Source: Campylorhamphus procurvoides (lineage: Eukaryota > Chordata > Aves > Passeriformes > Dendrocolaptidae). From it: a stretch of 64,000 nucleotides of DNA. Location: positions 496,001 through 560,000 of the forward strand of contig WBMV01003267.1 in the NCBI GenBank assembly GCA_013396655.1. Reading direction: 5' to 3'. Positions 50,816 through 63,767 of the stretch are shown one piece after another (within the stretch, counting starts at the first letter, position 1; each line of letters begins with the position of its first letter). Under the pieces are notes generated by a model. That model was not told the DNA's origin. It worked only from the letters and a program-made list of their open reading frames with translations, and did no database searches. Both the position numbers and the translations under genes were made by a program.

Positions 50816-51827
50816 ACATTTAATCCGTTGGATTAGGTTTTGGGTGTTGAGTAGTAATATTATACATGACCCAAACTTCTCTCCAAAGCAGCTTATCAAA
50901 CAGCAACAATGAAAAGGGTTTTCTATGGTTCAGCATGATAGTCTCCTCTTGCTGCAGACAGCCCTATAATAGAGTCCTTTCTATAAACTTCTGTCATAAA
51001 GACAGAGCAATTCCCACAACACCCATGGGATATTTAAATTCACATATTCTACTCCAGGAGCAAACTCTCTAACAGTTTGCCACAAGGACAGCTTTTCAGA
51101 GTGCTGCCCACGTCTCTCTCCTGTTGTTACTGACCAGACCTGCTCCCCTGACACTGCCTGAGCTGTCAGGACCAGTCCGTATGTCCTGCTAAAAGCCACC
51201 CCTGAACAAGAGGGGACTCTTGCACTTGGCTCTGCCAGAGTTCAGTCAAAGTCAGCTCCTTCCCCTCGCTCATTCTCGGGCAATCCAGCTCTGTACCTTT
51301 AGTCCCAAAGGTGTCTGGCAGCCAGTTCTGCCCATGGGCCTAAGCACTCACTGGGGTCTTAAACCCTTTGATTGTAGACTGTGAATTGATTGAATGAATT
51401 CAAGAAGCTTTAGTGCAAGGCAGAGACTGGAATGATAGCATGCTCACTAGGGAATCTGCTTCCATAGCAATATACCTGGCAGAGCCAGGTTGGTGAGCAA
51501 GATAGAAAGGTGACAAATTTCTCAGTCCTTTGTTGTGCTCTCCAGCAGCCGTGTCTCCTCTGCCTTCCTGCATCCCAGGAAATCTGTGACAAATTTGGGA
51601 AAGATAAGGCAATATTGTTGTTTTCTCCTCTCTGCCTTCCTGTAATGCTTCTTTCCTTTGATGCTGTAATGAAGATTTTATCCGCACCGATATTAATTCA
51701 AAATATAAATAAATCAGTTGCTGCATTCCTTAGTCAGCCTGGGAGCCTGAAGATGTAACCTAAATGACTCCTGTCCTGCAAGCTGTGTTAGAGTCCTGTG
51801 AATGTTACAGTATTTACAAGACAAGTG

Positions 51828-51958
51828 ATTTGCATTTAATAAAAGGTTTTCTTATCGAAGCCCATGGTTGTGCTTGACCCCTCAGGTGTTTGTATAAAAA
51901 CTTATTAGCATGCTTAACTCTGATGTCACTCAGATGAATGTCTCATTACCATGCAAAT
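51828..51958. promoter_or_regulatory. Candidate regulatory block with paired octamers
   Basis: ATTTGCAT at 51828-51835 and ATGCAAAT at 51951-51958 (POU octamers, opposite orientation) lie about 120 bp apart in a repeat-free stretch. Between them are CTTATCG and TTAGCATGC. Motif evidence only. Confidence 0.3.
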
Positions 51959-53739
51959 GGCGTTAGCTCCTTTCTGAGGTTAATTGTTACAAAGCAACAG
52001 AGAGAGATCTGTTGTCCTTTACTGAGGGTACAGCCATCATAGTCCAGCAGCCCAAAACTCAAGTACATCAAGTCCACTGGGGAAAACAACCAGTAGTGGT
52101 TTGGACTCAGCTGTGTGGAAGCTCAGCCTGTTGTGGTCTTGAAATGCAGCCCTTAGTCAAACTAATCCTGGCCATGCTTTACACCGAGGTCTGCTGACTT
52201 GCAGCCAGAGGGCAAATCTAGTTTAGAAGCTGGTAAATGGTGTTATGCTGTGAGTGTAGAAATCCCTTGGAGCAAACTCCCTGGAATGGCCACAGTCAGC
52301 AGTAGTGGTTAATTTACTGCAGACCACCTAGGCTATCTCCTTAGCAAACTGTGTTTTCACATTTCACAAAGTGCTCCAGAGGTTTAATAGAATTCTTCAG
52401 AGCACGAAATAGAATTGGAGCCCATCCTTGAGGAAGTGATACACTGGGATTCATTTAAAAAATGCACATTAAGCTCTTTGAACAGGCCAGACTGTTTCTT
52501 TTTGTGATGATTTGGTAGGGTTTGAGGTGTTGCCACCTGATTTCCCCCATAATGGTATCACAAAAAAATTGTGACACCTTTAAATACTTGGACCCTCCCA
52601 CATTTCTGGGGGTGATGTGGAGAGAATTATCTTTGGGTTTTTCGTGGCTGGTATCTTCAAATGTTTGCAGTGATAGAAATTATCTGCTTTTACTTTGCTG
52701 TGCCTCTCAAAAGGGTGAAAAATAAAAAGAGCTCAGTGTATGCCTTACCTTATGTCACTGATGTGAAAAGCCTCAGGACTTTTTCACTGCTGAAGAAAAG
52801 ACTTTAATTTAACAGCACATTTAGTTCAAAGTATTGTTCTTTCTCTTGCACAATATCTCAAAACATTTATTATCCGCCCCAGTAGAACAACAGCCAGGAG
52901 AGTACGATGGCAATATATGTGCCATTGAAATAACTGATGCAAATTAAAAGCACATAAATGGGAAATAAATCAACATTCCTGATTCCTTTTCATTACACTC
53001 GCTGCTGAAGAGAGACATTTTCTTAGTTTGCCTGAAGTGCGTGAGATTCAGGTCCCCGTGTTTTAGCAGGTAGTTATGTATCATCCCTCAGCCAAAAAAG
53101 GTTTTCATCAAAACAGGATGAGCAAACTCCTGGTGAGGCTGGAATCTGTGGAACTTTGTTTTATGTGGTAGGTACTGGTGCCTAATTTGGAGAGGGATGT
53201 TGTGATGGACAGCCACTGCCTAGGAGGACAGAGCAAAGGGACTGCTCTCCCTGAAAGATCATTTCATTATTAATTTAAATTTGGTTTTAATTTCTTTTTC
53301 CCTTTCCCTATGGTGGTCTCAGCGATCTAATTTTGGCTCTTCATTCTTCAGAGACAATTAAACAAAGTGGCATCTTGAGACGAGGTCTTGCCTTTATCTC
53401 TCCAGAAGGATGCAGATGGAGTCAATGTGTCTTGGAAAATGTTGTCTGATGCAGTTTCATTTAATGTAACCTCAGTTAGATTCCCCTAGGGCAGAGCAAC
53501 TAACTTTCTACATTTATTCCAGAAAGGAGCGGAGTATCTAGCTGACAATATTTAATTAATGAAAGCAAATTAAAAAAATATGTATTAATACAAACAACTC
53601 CCTCTAAGATAGAATTACTTTTAGTTTTGCTTGGCTAGTTTTCATGCTTACAGTTTTACAGTTGTCAACAAAACCATGTGAAATTTTGACAAAAACTATA
53701 TGTATTGATGCCTAAGGTGATATCTTTTACGACAAGCTC

Positions 53740-54240
53740 GGGCCCGCTGTGACATGTATTTATTTTAAAGTATATTTATTACTCAGAGATAAAGCCCTGA
53801 AAATGCAGGTTTCACTTGAAGCCCCTGACAGACCCTCAAGGACAGTAAGGGTGCCGATAAAAATTCAGGCGGCTATTTTGGTCGCTCTGATATGGCAGTA
53901 TCAGTTGATTAACATAATCTCCTCCCCTCCCCCAGCACCGTTCTCTTGGCTAGGTTAAAAAATGATCTCCTTTCTATTTCTACATTCTAATTAGGTGGTA
54001 ATCATATGCTGCTCTGATTGAAATGAAAATCAGCCATCATGCCACTGTCATCTCGCTGAAGTCGAGGAAAAAATGCTTTTCAACTGGTACCAAATTAAAA
54101 TGATTTACTTGCTCTGTGTAGCTGCTCTCTCACCGGGCTCAGAGAGATTCAGTGCTTCCCCCAAAGCCCAAATCTAACTATCATCCCAACAGACAAGTCA
54201 TTTTCTGAAATGATAAGCCAGCTGCCAAGGCAGGGATGCT
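53740..54240. promoter_or_regulatory. Candidate conserved non-coding element
   Basis: A repeat-free block has several ATTA/TAAT homeodomain cores, GATAA sites, TGATTAACA and isolated CpGs in an ordered AT-rich setting. It resembles developmental enhancers in texture. I have no alignment to prove conservation. Confidence 0.3.
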
Positions 54241-55379
54241 TTCTTATGTGTTCTTCAGGCTGCTGTTTAGGTAGAAGGCTGATAAAGCAAAGCAAGGCCT
54301 GTCTTCATTGCTCATGATACTTTATTTATTAAACGTAGAAAGAAAGGTTTTGGTATTTTGGCTACAGCTGTCGAGAGAAAGGCAGGAAGCATCCCTTTTG
54401 GACAGAGATGTTGGAGCTTGTGATGGATGGGAATGTCCCAGGAGACTCTTGTCCTGTGTGATGGTTTCTGAGATGCAAATAAACCTGGGGGGAAGGAGTT
54501 GGAAATGTGGCTTTCTGTCACCATTTCCCTCTAAAATTTGTGGAGGACCAGGGAAAGCCATTCCTATGCATCATGTAGATGTACTCAGTGAAAACATGTA
54601 AAGGTTTATCTAACTTCAGTGTAATGCATCAATAACACCTCCCATTACAGCTAATGAGTGTCACTAACACAAGGCAGGGCTCTGCATGGGTTCTTTCGTG
54701 TTTACAGCAGTTAACTATCTAATAATTGAAATTTGTCAAAGTGTTTATTCCTTTTATCCTTACAACTTAATAGCAGTTATGATAACAGGAGCCTGGATAG
54801 CCTGAAAATTCTAGAGGCGTGTTAGCTAAATTAGCAGAATTGTCTCTACTTAAGGGTTGAGATTTTGTCTTGTTTCTTTGATTTATTTTATTTTCTTCTG
54901 TATCTTTGGAGGGGTCTTGCTACTGTAACGAGCTGTTTGGGGAAAACAACACAACCTTCAAAACAAACTGAAACTAGGGGTTTTTTCTTTCATGTTACTT
55001 CTTGCATGACAAAAAGTGATCAGAATAACATCCCTTTATTTCAGTGCTGGCTTTCAGCCAGTAATCTGATCATTTCCACTGGCTTGTCAAATCAGCCCAA
55101 TGCAGAAGGTGTCCAGCCTTGGTTTTGGAAAGATTCACTTAGTGTTGCTACCCTTCTGAAGGCTATAATTCATCTCATGTTCCTCACCCTGTGTGTGTAG
55201 GAATAAACAGACAAATAATAAGGAACAGCAATCCATGTAACTCAAGTGAGATTCATGCATAAATACTTCTGTTTTCCTTCTGAGCTTTTCACGTTAGTGA
55301 ATCTGTTGTGACTTCTGTTGGGCTATACTTTGGTGCATGCAGCAGTGAATAACAGCTGGATCTGAGCAGGCATTGTGCT

Positions 55380-55760
55380 GAGATGGGGTAAGAGGAAGAA
55401 GGAGGGGCTGGAGAAGGTTTGCTCTCTGCTCTGCCGAGGTTTGCAAGGGGACTCTTATGGTGGAGACGCTGTTTTTGGAGGCTCACATCGCAAGGTGCCT
55501 GCCAAGGGTGGGTTTGGCTGGCAGTCACCACAGAAATGAACCAGGTGGGACGGGTGGGTAGCAGCTGCTGGCCCAGCCACAGTGCCCAGTGAGAGGGAAG
55601 CCACTTTGCTGGCGTGGGCAGCAGCTCTTCCACACGAGCCAAGAGCACGTGCTTGGTTTTGCTGGCACCTGCCTGGCATCCTGCAGAGCGTGTGGTGGCT
55701 TCTCTGAGTGTTCTGTTTCCAATAAACTCTTGTAGCTGCTTTGCCTCTGGAAAGCTGCCG
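55380..55760. other. GC-rich block of unknown origin
   Basis: This block is much richer in G and C than its flanks. It is open for 172 codons on the minus strand (55289-55807) and in overlapping frames, as expected of low stop-codon density. It has an AATAAA at 55721. It may be the remnant of a mobile element, but I cannot match it to a family. Confidence 0.3.
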
Positions 55761-58483
55761 CTTCGGTTGGATTTAAATTCAGTTCTGTCACCTACAATTT
55801 TCCCCAAAGCAGAATGTCCAGCGTGGCATGGGAGGGTGAAATAATATACTAAAATATTAAAAAATACATGACGTGAGTCTCATACATGAGCAAGCATTGG
55901 CTCTCCCTACAAAGGACCGAAGTAGTATGAGCTAGTTAACTGTGAAGGGAATATTAACTTTTATTCTGTTTTCCCTTCTGAGATTTTAGCTGGCCAAGTC
56001 TTACCATCATCTCCGACCACATTAGCCATCAACAGCAGGTCACAGTCAAACCTACACAGAAGGAAATCCACGTGAATCCTTATGGCCAGAGTGCATTCCC
56101 TGTGAGGAACAAAATGAGTTTATTGCTGCTAGACTTTGGCATCCTGACATATAGTTTGAGATATATGATTCTGACATTTAATAGGTTAGATGATATTGGC
56201 CACGTACTTCACAGGTTCTGTATCCTACTGTATTCCTGGGAAGGTGAAAAATGGGTCTGTCTATTATATATGAAATGACAGAAGAGATGAGAAGAGCACT
56301 TTGGATGTGGGGAGCATTGACAATGAGGACCTGTGGAAACATGGGAATTGACTGGCTGCCTTCCAAGAGAAAATACGCGATAATTAATACAGAACAACTT
56401 GCTTAAATTCAAATGTGAGCACAGTTTAAGGGTGCACATCACCTTCCTACTTAGACTTCGGGACTGATTATGCAATTCTTTCATTTATGTGGGATTAGTG
56501 GAAAAATGGAAAATAAATTAGGTGAGCTATGAAATTCTTCCAGAGGAATAAACAATGCTTTCTGGGAAGAAAGCAAAGACTTACTCAGGTGCTCTTTACT
56601 TCTAACCTGATCTCTCATGAGATAACAGAGTAAAGAGTAACTTTTATCAGCTACTAAATCTAACTGGAATTAGTTTACTGAAGTCTTACTTGATTTTTTG
56701 CTTGCATTGAAAAAAAGAAAAAGGTGAATATGCTCTGGGACTAGTAAGATAACTGGAAACCAGTGAGTGGTTGCATGCTACATACTGGCTGAGGGTAAAA
56801 GCAGAATTAAGTAGCTTTAAAAGCAGTATAATTTTAGAGTTGAAATGGAAGTCACCAGGGCACAAAGCACAGCTTTGACTTACAGTTCTGCCCTGTGAAT
56901 ACCCAGATTGGCGTTGCCTGTGTCTCTCTGCTTTTCTCTCTCTCTTCATCCTGATTCAGGAGTACAGTTTCAGATTATCAAAAGTGAATTTAGGATGCTT
57001 TTCTGAACCAGGAATATTGAATTTCTCTGAGCCGGTGTGCTTGGCTTGTCTTTACTATTAGACTTAAGACATGGTACGGTAGGACACTGCCTGAGTCTTT
57101 ACCACACAGGCTGAAATGAAATCGTAAGAACCAGCTCATCGCCATGATCAAGGCACAATAAATCCAGGGGGATAGGTGTCTGTCTGATTTCTCCCCCTTG
57201 CAAGAAACTAAGGCCCTTCATGAGCCCACCTCCAAATGTCCTGGGCTTGATGTTGTGTGAGGAAGGGATTTTCCAGGTTCTGTGTTCTTTTCTGGCTCCT
57301 TCTGTCCAGCTTTTCCACACACTTTTAAGGGACTGAGTATTTAAGCCTCAATCCAGTTACATGTTCTCAGATTGGGGGAAAGGGTTTTGTATGTGATTTT
57401 CAGCCTCTTCTGATGGAAATTTTACCTTTGATTTAAAGTTCCTATGGGTTTTGTGAGCCAAAATGTTTAAAATCATTAGTCTTCTATTTGCATATTTATA
57501 GTTTTATCCTTCAGTTGAGCTAGTGATGTATAGCTATTGTTTTATAGATAAAATACAGTCTACTTGATTAATTTCATTAGTTCTTTTTTGCTCTTTGTTT
57601 TGCACAAGTGCATGTCCAATCTCTTTTCCGTGTGTGGAATCAGCCTTTGAACTCGCACTGTGCGCTGTTCTGAAGTGAATGCTGAAACCTTGCCCTGATC
57701 TGAAACAAACTTATCACACAGCACTTTGACTGCCCTGAATTCAATCCTGATGCCTGCTGGATGATAACCTCTTTCCTGTGGACAGAGAAACAAACCTCTC
57801 CCTTTGGGGCTGCATGCTTATGAAATACGATCTGTGTGGCGATAACCTCCTGGTGGGAAATGTTTCGGAAGGGACGGCAGAACTGATGTGCTTTAGCCCT
57901 GCTGACTGTGTTCCCTGGTAAAATCTCACCCTACAGATATCGTATTAAGTTCATTAATATTTACAAAGCAAATATATTTCCCTTCAGACAGTTGAGGCGC
58001 CACTGCCCTTGATTTTTGTGGGATTCCATGAGCGTTGACACAGCTTTCTATAGCATAAGTGCAATATCTCATTAATATGCATATTTGGATTTGTAGAATA
58101 CCCTGGGCATTTCTTTTTCCAGTGTGACTTTTATGGGGCATATCATATGAGAATAAAATCTCATTATAACTACAGGTTGCTTATGTGTGTGTGTGCTCCT
58201 CAGCATGGGGTCTGAGTCTTTGTGGGAATTTGGGAAGTGCCTGGTGTGCTGCTGGTACAGAGGCCCTTATTAGCAAGGTGGAGTTGTGTATGTAAGAAAC
58301 TGCAGTACCACAGAGGATCAAAGATACTTGTAATTCAAACCTCTGAGTGTAAATCCAGAGGGTAAGCTTCTACATACTATCACTGGAGTCCTCAAAGCAC
58401 TCCTAAATTTTAGCAGAGTTGGAATTTTTGCAGCGAAAGAGTTTTTGCATCACTTTTGCTAACGAGGAAGAATGAGCATTGGT

Positions 58484-58545
58484 ATCATAGAACCTCCTGA
58501 TTTGGAAGGGACCCACAAGGATCATCAAATCCAACTAGGATGACC
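58484..58545 (-). mobile_element. CR1 LINE 3' end
   Basis: 'ATCATAGAACCTCCTGATTT', 'GGAAGGGACCCACAAGGATC' and 'ATCAAATCCAACTAGGATGA' form the reverse complement of the CR1 3' terminus. Confidence 0.87.
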
Positions 58546-60119
58546 GTGTTAGTGTTTGTTACAGGAGGTAAAGCCTGAATTAGCTCCCATGTTGGAAGCA
58601 CAAGTATTTGCAGGAAAAACAGTGGTATATTTACTGGTGCTTGTGGTGGTGTAAGCATGGTGTTTGAGATTCTGCAAGGCTTGCTTTGTGACAGAGATAT
58701 CTTTGAGGGACAGTCCCATCACGTGCAATTTATAGCCATGGTACTACAAAAATAAATGTAGCTTGTATGATGCCTCCAAAAAGCAGAAGCTGAGAGACAA
58801 ATAAATAACTGTAAAATTTTTCAGGGACTATTAAGAGAATAAAGAATTCTTTACAGGTGTATAATACCAAGTAAAAATACTGCTTCAATGTCAGATTGCT
58901 TGGTGAATAGGGATTTTCACTGCAATGGTCAGTAACCTGTCTTGACTGGCAATTTGCAGTCACCTTCTATGTTTGTGTATGTGGGAAAACAGTGGCCTCC
59001 TGTTGTCTGGCCAAAGAGGGGCAGGCGTTGAGCTGTGGATAGCCACGAAGAGCATGTGTATGGGGTTTTTTTCCCTTTGGCCAGGACTGTGGATAAGCAG
59101 GAACAAGGTAGGCTGACACTGACTCTTCCCCAGCCAGAACTTGAGGAGTGAAGTGCTGAGAAGGTGCTTGATCTGGATTTTTAGTTCCCAGACATCCTAG
59201 TTGAAAGGGAGAGCTGCAATAGACTGTGCAAGTGCACCATTATCTAGTGGGTTTTCAGAGTTTTGGATGTCCTACATATCCAGAGCAGCTGCACAGAGTA
59301 AAAATGAACTGCTGGTACAGGGATCTGGCAGGTTCCAGAATGCCTTACTCTTTCCTCCTTTGTAGCTTCCTTCCCTCTGCAGTTTTTTGCTTTCAGCTAT
59401 CCCTGTTTTCCCCCCCTGAGTGAGTGGTGAACTTGTCTCTTTATATTCTGCTCTCTTTTGCCTGGGCATTTAACTGAGTGCTTTGGATCAGGAGGTGGAA
59501 AACAAAGGCTGTACCTCTGCTCTGGGTCTATCTTATGTGCTGCAGCTGTTGTTTTGAGGTAGAGATTTCAAGTCCAGCTGCTCCTTACTGACCCTGGGGG
59601 GAAGTGGCAGGTTTAATCAATTATTTGACATGTATGGTCTCTGTTGGCAGGATTCTCCAGAGCCTTATAATGGCACAAATGATGTTACTTGCTAGTGCAA
59701 AAAGTTACAATTGGCTATAGCAATTAATATGCAATTAGGATGGCATTCTTTTTTCTTTCCAAGCATTTTTTCCAAGTTATTTTTAGATTTGAATTGACAG
59801 ACTAGTTGAAGAATTCCTTTTGGAAAGGAGGGGGGAGTAGTATTTTTTTTTCTGCATTAGCTTTGATTTTTCCTCCTGCAGGGACAGCAAGAAGCACAGA
59901 CAGCTGTTATTTAAAACAAAATAGAACATGAAATGTTATCAAACCATTTACTATCTCTGAACTATAACGCAGCGGTTCTGTGTTTTAATGATGTATTGTT
60001 GTTTATTATGCACTGCATTGGTGCTCCAACTTAAATTTGTTTAGAAAAGTAATGGGATTTCAATGCGGTTGGAGTGTATCTCTGAAAGCAGTCTTATATC
60101 TAAGGTATTTTAGTAATTT

Positions 60120-60460
60120 CCTCACTGTCCAAGGTAATGAGGCTGCCCAGCAGGACGCAAGGAGGAAGGGGTTGGAGGGTGCTGGGCCGTGGATGTGTTG
60201 AGATGTCAGTGTTATCCGAGATGACAACGTCTGGGAGCCAAAGAGCAGAGCAGTCACACCCCCCCTCCAGCCCTGGCCCCACCGCCGAGGCTGCCAGCAC
60301 GGGTGTCAATCCATGCCAGCGCCTGGGGCAGCTTTTGTGGTGGTGACACGTGTGGCTTTGGAACTGGATCGACACACTCAGGGCCGCCAAGCAGCCCCAG
60401 CTGCCGTCCCCTCTCAGCCACGCGTCACCTGCGCCGTGTTTGACCTCGTGGTGTACAAGC
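60120..60460. promoter_or_regulatory. CpG-rich GC block
   Basis: I count about fourteen CpGs between 60227 and 60450, including CACGCGTC and TGCGCCGTG, plus E-box-like ACACGTGT and CACCTG. The block is GC-rich in an AT-rich intron. Its minus-strand frame (124 codons) shows no recognisable domain. Confidence 0.35.
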
Positions 60461-61859
60461 AACAAAGGCTCCATATTTTAGAACAGTCTCCAGAGCTGTC
60501 ATGTCCCAGTTTTCAGCTAGATTAATTAGCACCCATGTGAGTAATTCCATACACAGCCATTTAGAGCTGTTCACTTTCTTCCGGATTGTTTTCTTCTAAG
60601 TGCTCTAGAAAGTGGTTTGGAAGAAATACTCAGTGGTTAAATGAAAACATCTATGAAAGTGAAGCCATAGATGGTGTATATTTTATAAAGTTTATCAAAT
60701 AAAAATATATGACAAGTGCAAGGTTTTGCTGGCTGGGTGGCCTCTGTGGGCTTTTGCTAAAAAAGGTCAAATTGGTTCTGTGAACTTAAAACCACAACTG
60801 TACTAATTAATGTGATAGGAAAACATTAGGAAATGCAATATAATTATTCACAGAACTGGGTCATAATTTCATTTTCAGTTCTTCGAGCATGTTGCCACAC
60901 CACAGTGCTTTCCATTAATAATGAAGACATTTTGGAGAAATAGTATTAGCAGCTGGTTGACTGTAGTTAATTGACATATTATTGTATTCCAGCACATTCT
61001 GTCAGGGACTGCTGTGAATGGCTTAAAGGCTTCTAGGGAGAAATAAAGCAGAGATAACTGAGGAGAAGTTGTTTAACTTAACAGTTCTCAGGCTCTGTGT
61101 ACCCTGATTCTAGGAGGCAAATTACTAAAATACATAAAGAATTTTGATTCAGAAAATAATGACATAATGGCTTAATAAATTTTGTCTGTGGGAATAGCAC
61201 AAGGAGGAGTGGGAGTAGGACAATGCAGCGAAGATCCCGAGTGTTTTAAAACCTGAGTGACTAAACAATATAAATTCATTTACTTATGGATTTAATCCAG
61301 GCTTCTTTGTCAAAAATTGGAGTAATGAATTGACAAGGAGTTAAAGGAATGAACCCTCTATGTAACTGAGGCATGCTAATTACTGCCTTCCCCCCTGCCA
61401 AGGTTAACAGAGCTTCAAATAAAGGCAGCTTTGTTTTCAGAGTGAGGGCTAGGGAAGAGAGGCAGAGCAAAGCCATGGAGGGGACTGAGCAAGCCCTTCA
61501 CCCCCAGGTCACTGATTGCAATCCAGCCCATTTTGTCCATGCCCAAGAGCCTCCCAGCCTTTGCACTAGTCTGGCCCCTGTGGAATGAAATGGAGAACGT
61601 GGCTTTGGTCCTGATCACAGCTGACATGGCTGCAGTTGTACTGATGGACATTATGGATTTCAAGAGTCTTATTCTGCAGTCACACCACCCAGCTGGAGTT
61701 TGCTTTTCATTCTTGAGTGTTTGGGATTAGGCACAAAATAGAAACGGGCAGGCTCTGGTGTGGATGGTTTCAAATGTGCTTGGACATATGAAGGAATTTC
61801 TTCTTAGATGTGCTTATTGAAGGAAATGGAAAGTAAGTACTTCAAAGGAACTGAGCTAT

Positions 61860-62060
61860 TTGATCACGGAATGTTTTATTGTACAGTTAATTACGTCAAA
61901 TAGGCTGAACCGAGATAGAGCTCTTAGTGCCTCTTTTGCTGTGTGTATAATTAGATCTACAGAGCTGTTTCCTCAGCTGGTGTCAGGCTGCTTAGCTCTA
62001 TTTAAGTCAATTTGCATCAGCTCCGAAGCTGGACCCTGGTATTTATGGAACCATTGACTG
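61860..62060. promoter_or_regulatory. Candidate regulatory block (TTACGTCA, TAATTA, octamer)
   Basis: TTACGTCA (61891-61898) overlaps TTAATTA (61887-61893). ATTTGCAT follows at 62010-62017, and TGATCACG lies at 61861. The block is free of recognisable repeats. Motif evidence only. Confidence 0.32.
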
Positions 62061-62530
62061 TTTATGATACCGAAGTAACATGCAGCCAAGTTCTGTACCC
62101 TGAGGAAATTTAGGCCAAGATGTGTAAAGTAAGAAAAATGGTACTGTGTTCGCTTTTAAAGTAATGATGGCTAATCTCAACCTTCAGCACTTGTGCTTGA
62201 AGCTTGTTAGAACTTACATCTGTTGGATGCAGGAGGAAAAGAATTACCATGATGTTTGGGGGACGGACTTGCAGTTTGCAGAAGAACTTGTGGTGGGGGA
62301 TTTTGGTCTTTGTAATCTGTGGTCAGAAGGTGAAAAATAGCAGGCATGAAAAAGTTGTCAATTTGAAAAATACAGAAATGCTCCCTGTGCAAGCTTCCAG
62401 ATTCTGATTTTAAAAGATGACACTAAAAATACCAACTTTCCCATGCTATCAAGCATTTAAGTTTGAGGTCAATGTTACTCTTATGCTTCCTGCAGCTGAA
62501 AACACGGGGATCCCAAAAGAATAGCACTCT

Positions 62531-62558
62531 CTGTATTAATTAAATTATTTTAATACAG
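62531..62558. repeat. 9-bp perfect inverted repeat
   Basis: CTGTATTAA and TTAATACAG are exact reverse complements around a 10-nt AT-only loop. Confidence 0.85.
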
Positions 62559-63683
62559 TCAATCCTTCAAATTGTGCTCAAGCTGTTCATGGATATTTTT
62601 AGCTCTGTAGGCCTTGGAATGCCCAGTTTCTTGCACTCTGCTTTTATGTTCCTCATTGCCAGAAACAGGGTTAACAGGAGCATTAAAAACACTGTAGAAA
62701 ATACCAATGTCTAATCTAGAGATTAATGAAGTCAGTCATTTACCTCAAGCTTTAAAAAGATGCTTTGTCTCACACTAATTATTTCTGTATTGTTCTTATT
62801 TGCATCACAGGCATTTTGCTGCTCTTCATCTTAACTTATTAAATCCTTCTTGCTCATGCATGAATCTGGGCAGCTGGATGCCACTAATGGGGCAGCTAGT
62901 GCTACCCAGTGGTCTATAATCAACATTCTGTTGCCACACATTAGCATCACCCCGCATGCCTAAAAGGGCTAAAAAATTTGATTTGTGAAGCAACAGCTGA
63001 TTAGGGATGATTAACAAAAAGACTGGGGGGTGGTGGGTATTGTGTAACACTGCTTCTTGTCCTTTCAGATTCCAGCCTAGGATGGCATATCTGCTATGTC
63101 AGTGTGAACAAAACCAGATGAACCATTAGGTGAATGTTTTTACCACTAATCATTTCTCAAAGGCTCTTTAAAACCAAACACATTTAACAGCATTTAAATG
63201 AAAACAAAGGTGGAAATAATCATAAAACTATGACAAAGGAGATATATCTATTTTAAACAGAACATATCAATTCATTTTTCTGTAGTGTCAATGCAATGCA
63301 AGGTGCCATGATAGATGTATTAAAATATTGCTAAATGCACCTTAAATGACTTTTACATTTACAAGAGACTTCCATGTGTTGAGGTTGATTTGTGGACTGT
63401 AAAAAGAGGCAGATCATTTTGGATGAAGAGTGAGATACGCTGGAAAATCTGAAGCTGCAACAGGCACTCTTGAATGACCACTGAAGGATATAGTCAATGG
63501 TTTTGGTATAACCTGTTTACACCCCTATGATAGCTCCATTTCTTCAGACTGCTCCACATTCATTGTCTCCACTGATGGACAGGATTGTTTCTAGTTTGTA
63601 GTTTTGGATAGCACTACTTTTCTTCATTAAAAAAACCCCAAACCAAACAATAAGAAGAAAGACCCCAAAACCTCCACAACACA

Positions 63684-63684
63684 N
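63684..63684. other. Ambiguous base (N)
   Basis: A single undetermined base in intron, in an A/C-rich low-complexity stretch. Confidence 0.99.
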
Positions 63685-63767
63685 GCCTCTGTGAATCCAA
63701 CAGTTTCTCTTGCATATCTTTCTTCATTCTGGGGACCTCAGTATATGTCTCTGTTAAATACAGTGAT

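Noticed and set aside
55715..55800. AATAAA followed by a CT-rich stretch, resembling an LTR R/U5 end
   Set aside because: No TG...CA termini, no primer-binding site and no target duplication could be placed.
55289..55807. 172-codon minus-strand ORF
   Set aside because: It lies in a GC-rich block where other frames are open too; no homology recognised.
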